Source: Saprospiraceae bacterium (lineage in GTDB: Bacteria > Bacteroidota > Bacteroidia > Chitinophagales > Saprospiraceae). From it: 55,641 bases of DNA. How positions within the stretch are numbered: position 1 is the first letter of the stretch; each line of letters begins with the position of its first letter. The DNA lies in the NCBI GenBank assembly GCA_020629515.1, contig JAHDDE010000018.1:1-55641 (forward strand), read 5' to 3'. Position numbers and translations under genes: made by a program. Positions 50,607 through 55,641 of this stretch are shown here, piece after piece. The notes beneath the pieces were generated by a model. The model ran no database searches and was not told where the DNA came from. It saw only the letters and a list, made by a program, of their open reading frames with translations.

Positions 50607-51053
50607 TTAGACTTGTTCTATACTACCGCCTGCTGACTCAATTTTTTCTTTAGCCGTTGCCGAAAAGGCATGCGCCACTATCTTCATTCCTTTTGCTAAA
50701 TCACCTTGCGCCAAAATCTTAATCATCTCAGACTTTTTCGTTAATCCCAACTTATTCAATCCTTCAGGAGTAATCTCTGTAAGTCCATATTTTTCAACCA
50801 ATGCAGAAATTTTATCAAGATTAAGAGCGGTATAATCCTTTCTATTGGGATTTTTGAAACCACGTTTTGGTAATCTCATTTGTAATGGCATTTGACCACC
50901 TTCAAAGTTTCTTTTTCGTGACCAACCAGATCTACTTTTAGCACCTTTATGTCCTCTTGTAGCCGTTCCCCCTTTTCCCGAACCTTGACCTCGAGCTATT
51001 CGCTTACCATTTTTAACGGAGCCTTTTGCAGGCTTTAATGTATGTAATTCCAT
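50607..51053 (-). CDS. rplO: 50S ribosomal protein L15
   Basis: 148 residues: MELHTLKPAKGSVKNGKRIARGQGSGKGGTATRGHKGAKSRSG-type basic N-terminus with the Gly-rich loop, and GGQMPLQMRLPKRGFKN in the middle. Directly upstream of secY with a nine-base gap. Confidence 0.97.
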   Translation of the reverse strand: MELHTLKPAKGSVKNGKRIARGQGSGKGGTATRGHKGAKSRSGWSRKRNFEGGQMPLQMRLPKRGFKNPNRKDYTALNLDKISALVEKYGLTEITPEGLNKLGLTKKSEMIKILAQGDLAKGMKIVAHAFSATAKEKIESAGGSIEQV

Positions 51054-51064
51054 TTGGTTGCGTT

Positions 51065-51241
51065 TTATACTTCTTCAATATTCAAAAGATGCTTCACTTT
51101 TGCCACCATACCAGCAACCTGTGGATTTACATCTTTTACTATTTCTTGATTTAACTTCTTTAGACCTAACGCCCTTACGGTCGCTTTCTGATCTTCTGGC
51201 TTTCCTATAATACTTCTTACCAACTTTAGCTTCAACTTCAT
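51065..51241 (-). CDS. rpmD: 50S ribosomal protein L30
   Basis: A 58-codon gene read from the sequence between rpsE and rplO. It begins MKLKLKLVRSIIGKPEDQKA, contains TVRALGLKKLNQEIV and ends HLLNIEEV, the normal L30 length and motif order. The 10-base gap to rpsE matches the compact operon. Confidence 0.95.
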   Translation of the reverse strand: MKLKLKLVRSIIGKPEDQKATVRALGLKKLNQEIVKDVNPQVAGMVAKVKHLLNIEEV

Positions 51242-51251
51242 AATATCTTGC

Positions 51252-51767
51252 TTAACCTTGATATAATTTTTCTAAAGTAATCCCTCTCTGCCTAGCTACG
51301 TCTTGCGGGCTTCTTAATTTTTGCAATGCATCAATTGTTGCCTTAATCACATTGTGAGGATTAGAAGAACCCTGTGATTTAGCCAATACATTTTGAACAC
51401 CACCAATTTCTAATACTGCTCTCATAGCACCACCAGCTATCAAACCTGTACCATCAGATGCTGGTTTTATCAATACTTTTCCAGCACCATATTTCCCTTT
51501 CTGTTCATGAGGTATAGTGCCTCCCTGAATAGGGAATTTCACTAAATTCTTCTTAGCATCATCAACCGCCTTGGCTATTGACTCAGAAACATCTCTTGCT
51601 TTACCTAAACCATGACCTACAGTACCATTGCCGTCTCCAACTACCACTACAGCAGCAAAACTAAAGGTTCTACCCCCTTTAGTAACCTTCGCCACTCTGT
51701 TGAGGTTAACTAATTTTTCTTTGAGCTCAGTTTCTGAAGCCTTTATTCTATTATTATCTTTTGCCAT
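51252..51767 (-). CDS. rpsE: 30S ribosomal protein S5
   Basis: 171 residues. Seen are [42 protein letters not shown], the hinge [24 protein letters not shown] and [17 protein letters not shown]. The first blocks are the region where spectinomycin-resistance changes occur in other species; here they look wild type. Confidence 0.97.
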   Translation of the reverse strand: MAKDNNRIKASETELKEKLVNLNRVAKVTKGGRTFSFAAVVVVGDGNGTVGHGLGKARDVSESIAKAVDDAKKNLVKFPIQGGTIPHEQKGKYGAGKVLIKPASDGTGLIAGGAMRAVLEIGGVQNVLAKSQGSSNPHNVIKATIDALQKLRSPQDVARQRGITLEKLYQG

Positions 51768-51778
51768 GTTAATAAGTA

Positions 51779-52123
51779 TTAAAATTTAAGGCCACCTTCT
51801 CTCGCACCGTCAGCAAGAGCCTGTATTCTTCCATGATATAAATAACCAGATCTATCAAATAATATCTCTTCGATATTCATTCCTTTAGCTTTGTCAGCAA
51901 TATCTAAACCTACCTTCTTAGCAGTATCAATCTTATTTTCTCCTGCAGGTAATGTTTTAGATGATGATGATGCCACCGTTTGACCGTTCAAATCATCAAT
52001 TAACTGGCAATATATTTGTTTATTACTCCTAAAAACAGAGAGCCTTGGTTTATCCGAAGTCCCAACAATAGACTTTCTAATTCTTAGTTGAATTTTCCTT
52101 CTTGGTGTCAATTTTGAACTCAT
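51779..52123 (-). CDS. rplR: 50S ribosomal protein L18
   Basis: 114 residues, binds 5S rRNA. Seen are [30 protein letters not shown] and the C-terminal [26 protein letters not shown]. Gap of 11 bases to rpsE. Confidence 0.97.
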   Translation of the reverse strand: MSSKLTPRRKIQLRIRKSIVGTSDKPRLSVFRSNKQIYCQLIDDLNGQTVASSSSKTLPAGENKIDTAKKVGLDIADKAKGMNIEEILFDRSGYLYHGRIQALADGAREGGLKF

Positions 52124-52135
52124 GTCTAAAATGAT

Positions 52136-52690
52136 TTATTTACCAGCCGTCTTACCAGCTTTTCTTCTTATTTCCTCACCTACAAATTTGATACCCTTTC
52201 CTTTGTAAGGTTCAGACTTTCTAAAAGCCTTAATTTTTGCAGCTATTTGACCAATTAATTGCTTATCAATACCTTCTAAAATTATTCTTGGTGTTTGTCC
52301 CTTTTCCATAGTGGTTTCAACCTTAATTTCACTGGGGACAACGAAGTAAATTGGGTGCGAATATCCTAAAGTTAGCTCTAACATATTACCAGTATTTGCC
52401 ACCCTATAACCAACACCCACAAGCTCTAATTCTTTTTTATATCCTTTTGTAACTCCCTCCACCATATTGTAAATAAGAGAACGGTAAAGACCATGAAAAG
52501 CTTTGTGTCTTTTCTGTTCTGTTGGTCTTTCGAGAGTCAAAACTCCATCTTCCTGTTTAATAGTAATATCAGGATGAACATTTTCAGTTAACTCACCTTT
52601 AGGGCCCTTAACGGTAACCACATTAGACTTATCAACTGATATCGTAATACCGCTTTCTATTGTAATAGGAGCTTTACCAATTCTTGACAT
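52136..52690 (-). CDS. rplF: 50S ribosomal protein L6
   Basis: 184 residues: MSRIGKAPITIESGITISVD at the start, LELVGVGYRVANTGNMLELTLGYSHPI in the middle and the C-terminal RKSEPYKGKGIKFVGEEIRRKAGKTAGK. Two repeated RNA-binding halves as in all L6 proteins. Confidence 0.97.
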   Translation of the reverse strand: MSRIGKAPITIESGITISVDKSNVVTVKGPKGELTENVHPDITIKQEDGVLTLERPTEQKRHKAFHGLYRSLIYNMVEGVTKGYKKELELVGVGYRVANTGNMLELTLGYSHPIYFVVPSEIKVETTMEKGQTPRIILEGIDKQLIGQIAAKIKAFRKSEPYKGKGIKFVGEEIRRKAGKTAGK

Positions 52691-52700
52691 CGCTTAATTT

Positions 52701-53099
52701 TTAGTATACGTAACAAAGTACTTCTCCACCAACATTGGCCGCTTTAGCCTGCTTATCGGTCATAAGACCCTTTGATGTAGAAATTATTGATATTCCAAGA
52801 CCATTAATAATTCTTGGCAATTCATTAGAAGGCGCATATTTCCTTAAACCTGGCTTACTAATTCGACCTAATTCTCTGATAACCGGAAGTTTCGTTCGAT
52901 TATCATACTTTAGTGCGATTTTGATAGCCCCTGGAACACCATCTTCAAACTTATATTTTAGGATATAACCTTGATCATAAAGGATCTCTGTTATACCTTT
53001 CTTCAGTTTTGAAGCAGGAATTTCAACAATTCTATGCCCTGCCTTTTGAGCATTTCTTATTCTTGTCAGATAATCTGCTATAGGATCTGTAACTGCCAT
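52701..53099 (-). CDS. rpsH: 30S ribosomal protein S8
   Basis: 132 residues: DPIADYLTRIRNAQKAGH at the start and the signature GLGISIISTSKGLMTDKQAKAANVGGEVLCYVY at the end. In many bacteria S8 represses the spc operon at the rplE start; no such structure was checked here. Confidence 0.97.
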   Translation of the reverse strand: MAVTDPIADYLTRIRNAQKAGHRIVEIPASKLKKGITEILYDQGYILKYKFEDGVPGAIKIALKYDNRTKLPVIRELGRISKPGLRKYAPSNELPRIINGLGISIISTSKGLMTDKQAKAANVGGEVLCYVY

Positions 53100-53109
53100 A
53101 CTATCTATT

Positions 53110-53379
53110 TTACCAGCTTGCTTTTGTTAATCCAGGTATTTTACCTTCCAAAGCCATTTTTCTAAAAGTCACTCTATTTATACCGAACTTCCTCATATAC
53201 CCTTTAGGTCTACCAGTAAGCTGACATCGATTATGAAGTCTAACAGGACAAGAATTCTTTGGAAGCTTATCTAATTCTTCCCAACGTCCTTCTGCTTTTA
53301 ACTGCTTTCGTAAGTCCGCATATTTAGCAACAAGTTTTTGTCGCTTCTTTTCTCTTGCTATGATTGATTTTTTAGCCAT
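53110..53379 (-). CDS. rpsN: 30S ribosomal protein S14, zinc-free long form
   Basis: 89 residues: [28 protein letters not shown] at the start and [38 protein letters not shown] at the end. The length and absence of paired CXXC motifs place it in the long zinc-independent class. Confidence 0.97.
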   Translation of the reverse strand: MAKKSIIAREKKRQKLVAKYADLRKQLKAEGRWEELDKLPKNSCPVRLHNRCQLTGRPKGYMRKFGINRVTFRKMALEGKIPGLTKASW

Positions 53380-53384
53380 GGCTA

Positions 53385-53942
53385 CTAATTTCTCATATTT
53401 TTAAATGGCATTCCTAATTCTTTTAGTAAAGCGTAGGCCTCACCATCAGTCTTAGCAGATGTCACTAATGTGATATCCATACCGCTAATCTTATTAATCT
53501 TATCAATATTTATCTCAGGAAAAATTATCTGCTCCTTAACACCTAACGTATAATTCCCTCTACCATCAAAACTCTTGTCATTAATCCCTCTGAAGTCTCT
53601 TACCCTTGGTAAAGCTACGGCGATTAATCTATCAAGAAATTCATACATCTTATTATCTCTCAATGTCACTTTTGCACCAATGGTCATATCTTCCCTTAAC
53701 TTAAAGTTTGAAACCGACTTCTTAGCTTTACATGGCACAGCTTTTTGACCACTCAACTGGGTTAATTCGTTGAGAGATATTTCAACTAATTTTTTATCCT
53801 GAGTTGCGCCACCAATACCCTGATTGATGCAAATTTTTTCCAACTTAGGAACCTGCATTACAGAAGTATAACTGAATTGATCCATCAACTTCGGCGTTAC
53901 TTCCTTCTTGTAATAATCTTTTAATCTTGGTGTATAAGACAT
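53385..53942 (-). CDS. rplE: 50S ribosomal protein L5
   Basis: 185 residues: [40 protein letters not shown] and later [35 protein letters not shown], the 5S rRNA and P-tRNA contacting parts. Start codon overlaps the rplX stop by one base. Confidence 0.97.
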   Translation of the reverse strand: MSYTPRLKDYYKKEVTPKLMDQFSYTSVMQVPKLEKICINQGIGGATQDKKLVEISLNELTQLSGQKAVPCKAKKSVSNFKLREDMTIGAKVTLRDNKMYEFLDRLIAVALPRVRDFRGINDKSFDGRGNYTLGVKEQIIFPEINIDKINKISGMDITLVTSAKTDGEAYALLKELGMPFKNMRN

Positions 53943-54283
53943 TATCCTATTATTTCTCCTGTTTTCTTAGAATATCGCACTAATTTCCCTTCCACTTCTT
54001 TTCGACCTACTTTAGTAGCTTCACCAGACTTAGGATCTATCAACATAAGATTCGAAATATGAATGGGAGCGTTTATTTCAACTATACCGCCCGCATTATC
54101 GTTAGTCGGCTTTTGGTGCTTTTTCTGTATATTAACACCTTCAACAGTGGCTCGATAATTTTTAGGGAATACCTCTAATACCTCTCCTTTGGTACCTTTA
54201 TATGATCCAGAAATGACCATAACTTGATCCCCTTTCTTTATATTTAATTTTGGTGCAAATCTTTTTGCTGACATCCTGTTCAT
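53942..54283 (-). CDS. rplX: 50S ribosomal protein L24
   Basis: 113 residues from ATG 54283; the ATG at 54274 (MSAKRFAP) is equally plausible. The KOW motif is [25 protein letters not shown], followed by [13 protein letters not shown]. An early assembly protein. The four-base gap to rplN is typical of this operon. Confidence 0.96.
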   Translation of the reverse strand: MNRMSAKRFAPKLNIKKGDQVMVISGSYKGTKGEVLEVFPKNYRATVEGVNIQKKHQKPTNDNAGGIVEINAPIHISNLMLIDPKSGEATKVGRKEVEGKLVRYSKKTGEIIG

Positions 54284-54287
54284 TTTT

Positions 54288-54653
54288 TTATAACACCTCA
54301 GGTGCTAATGAAACAATTCTCATAAAATCCTTATCTCTTAGCTCTCTTGCCACTGGCCCAAAAATCCTTGTACCTCTTGGCTCATCTGCAGTATTTAATA
54401 AAACAACTGCGTTATCATCAAACCTTATATAGCTACCATCCTTTCTTCTAATCTCTTTTTTGGTTCTTACTATAACGGCCTTGGATACTGTACCTTTTTT
54501 AATACCACCTGGTGAAGTTTCTTTAACAGAAACCACAATCATATCACCAATCGAGGCATATCTCCTCTTAGATCCTCCAAGCACTCTTATGCATAGTACT
54601 TTTTTGGCCCCAGAATTATCGGCAACATCTAATCTTGATTCTTGTTGTATCAT
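54288..54653 (-). CDS. rplN: 50S ribosomal protein L14
   Basis: 121 residues: [49 protein letters not shown] and [27 protein letters not shown], full length. Start overlaps the rpsQ stop by one base. Confidence 0.98.
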   Translation of the reverse strand: MIQQESRLDVADNSGAKKVLCIRVLGGSKRRYASIGDMIVVSVKETSPGGIKKGTVSKAVIVRTKKEIRRKDGSYIRFDDNAVVLLNTADEPRGTRIFGPVARELRDKDFMRIVSLAPEVL

Positions 54654-54904
54654 TATTTAGCCCTTTCTATTATTTCAACTAAATTCCACCTCTTCCTTTT
54701 ACTCAATGGTCGAGATTCTATTATTTTCACTCTATCACCTTCTCGGCAATCATTTTTCTCATCGTGAGCCATAAATTTTTTGGACTTTCTAATGAACTTC
54801 CCATAGATTGGATGCTTTAACCGCCTTTCTACTAATACGGTTATACTCTTATCCATCTTAGTGCTCGTCACAACACCCACAATTTGTTTTTTATTCTTTT
54901 CCAT
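54653..54904 (-). CDS. rpsQ: 30S ribosomal protein S17
   Basis: 83 residues, OB fold: [41 protein letters not shown] and [28 protein letters not shown]. Coupled to rplN by a one-base overlap. Confidence 0.97.
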   Translation of the reverse strand: MEKNKKQIVGVVTSTKMDKSITVLVERRLKHPIYGKFIRKSKKFMAHDEKNDCREGDRVKIIESRPLSKRKRWNLVEIIERAK

Positions 54905-54910
54905 AAAGAA

Positions 54911-55165
54911 TTATTTATTTCTCCTTCTTCGTGATCTAATCTTAGTTCTCGTAGATGGGTCGATTTCAGACAGCTGTCTACTTCTCATTTCAGTTTTCAA
55001 CCTTGCAATATCTCTCCTAACCTCCCTCAAAGTCAAAGGATTTTCCAAACCTCTGATTGCATGTTCAAACTTCATCTTGCCATATTGCTCGATGGTAACG
55101 TTGAGTTCATTATTTAACTCCTCGTCACTAAATTCTTTTAATTCTATAAATTTCTTAGTAGCCAT
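54911..55165 (-). CDS. rpmC: 50S ribosomal protein L29, extended
   Basis: 84 residues. The L29 core is ELKEFSDEELNNELNVTIEQYGKMKFEHAIRGLENPLTLREVRRDIARLKTEM-like. A basic C-terminal tail (about residues 63-84, Arg/Lys/Ser-rich) makes it about 15-20 residues longer than the usual 63-68. L29 lies near the tunnel exit. Confidence 0.94.
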   Translation of the reverse strand: MATKKFIELKEFSDEELNNELNVTIEQYGKMKFEHAIRGLENPLTLREVRRDIARLKTEMRSRQLSEIDPSTRTKIRSRRRRNK

Positions 55166-55174
55166 TTTTACTTT

Positions 55175-55594
55175 CTATTGAACGTAGTCTCTTCTGACAA
55201 CTGTTTTAGTTAATACAGGTAATTTTTGAGCTGCTAATCTCAGAGCTTCTTCAGCCACCACTTGTGGAACACCATCCATTTCAAACAAAATCCTCCCTGG
55301 CTGTATTTGCGCGACATAATGATCAAGAGCACCTTTACCTTTACCCATACGTACTTCTTGAGGTTTAGAAGTAATCGGTTTATCTGGAAATACCCTTATC
55401 CAAACTTTACCCTCCCTTTTCATATATCTCGTCATTGCAATACGAGCCGCCTCTATCTGCCGACTTGTTAATCTACCACGAGTTACAGCTTTAAGACCAA
55501 AAGATCCAAAAGAAATTGTACTACCCCGATGGGCCAATCCTTTGTTTCTCCCTTTTTGCTGTTTTCTATATTTCGTACGTTTAGGCTGTAACAT
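55175..55594 (-). CDS. rplP: 50S ribosomal protein L16
   Basis: 139 residues: [68 protein letters not shown] and [27 protein letters not shown], full length. An AGGAG element lies four to eight bases before the ATG, unusual for this window, where most starts lack a Shine-Dalgarno sequence. Confidence 0.98.
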   Translation of the reverse strand: MLQPKRTKYRKQQKGRNKGLAHRGSTISFGSFGLKAVTRGRLTSRQIEAARIAMTRYMKREGKVWIRVFPDKPITSKPQEVRMGKGKGALDHYVAQIQPGRILFEMDGVPQVVAEEALRLAAQKLPVLTKTVVRRDYVQ

Positions 55595-55617
55595 TACTCC
55601 TAATTTATATTGTTAAA

Positions 55618-55641
55618 CTATCTGTTTCCTCTTCTGTTTCC
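55618..55641 (-). CDS. rpsC: C-terminal end of 30S ribosomal protein S3 (partial)
   Basis: Only seven codons and the stop are inside the window, reading GNRRGNR on the minus strand before rplP. Position in the S10-spc order and the Gly/Arg/Asn-rich tail typical of Bacteroidota S3 support the call. The protein continues beyond the right edge. Confidence 0.6.
   Translation of the reverse strand, partial: GNRRGNR

Overview
The window is a 55.6 kb, AT-rich piece of a chromosome from a member of the Bacteroidota. The best guess is class Saprospiria. The evidence is a type IX secretion C-terminal sorting domain on a giant secreted protein, thrombospondin type 3 modules ending in a CxC-containing linker that are frequent in Saprospiraceae, DUF3857 transglutaminase pairs, a LytS/LytTR pair, zinc-free forms of ribosomal proteins L36 and S14, and near absence of Shine-Dalgarno sequences. 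No tRNA, rRNA, CRISPR array, insertion sequence or prophage was seen.

Left part (1-15.9 kb). The first 523 bases hold no intact gene, but they contain the decayed 3' end of a type I restriction-modification methylase gene (hsdM). A linalool dehydratase/isomerase-like protein follows on the minus strand. Next is a plus-strand group: a uracil-DNA glycosylase family protein, a kynurenine-formamidase-like cyclase, an unknown membrane protein and a flavoprotein. Opposite them are a BASS transporter and a PLP enzyme. An S9 peptidase and an MFS transporter are transcribed divergently around a 346-base region that carries an orphan hairpin and an 18-bp palindrome. The MFS gene is followed by a large secreted amidohydrolase with a beta-propeller, and a double SnoaL-like protein lies opposite.

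Middle part (16-31 kb). Two overlapping DUF3857 transglutaminase-like genes (one with a Cys-His-Asp triad, one without the Cys) lead to a TonB C-terminal-like protein and a LytS/LytTR two-component pair. Then come a Pif1-like helicase, a LURP-one-like protein next to a variant peptide deformylase, a DUF4112 membrane protein and a DUF1080 protein. A tight heme operon (hemC, a degenerate DEDDh exonuclease-like gene, hemD) follows, then recN.

Right-middle part (31-41.4 kb). A 2088-residue cell-surface protein has pre-peptidase C-terminal-like domains, TSP3 calcium modules, cohesin-like and dockerin-like domains and a sorting signal. Divergent from it is an oxidative sugar cluster: a TIM-barrel isomerase, a GMC dehydrogenase with a three-Cys motif, its gluconate-dehydrogenase-subunit-3-like partner, and a small lipoprotein with two zinc-ribbon-like repeats. 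Together with the DUF1080 gene 11 kb away, this could form a 3-keto-glycoside pathway (inference).

Right part (41.4-55.6 kb). All genes are on the minus strand. The spc and alpha ribosomal operons run rpsC(end)-rplP-rpmC-rpsQ-rplN-rplX-rplE-rpsN-rpsH-rplF-rplR-rpsE-rpmD-rplO-secY-map-infA-rpmJ-rpsM-rpsK-rpsD-rpoA-rplQ. A strong terminator follows, then carA-eno-ftsB-like-sucD with its own terminator. rpmJ, rpmD and the last residues of rpsC were read directly from the sequence. No clearly new multi-gene system was found. The strongest leads are the linalool dehydratase-like gene, the degenerate exonuclease inside the heme operon, the GMC cluster and the cohesin/dockerin giant.
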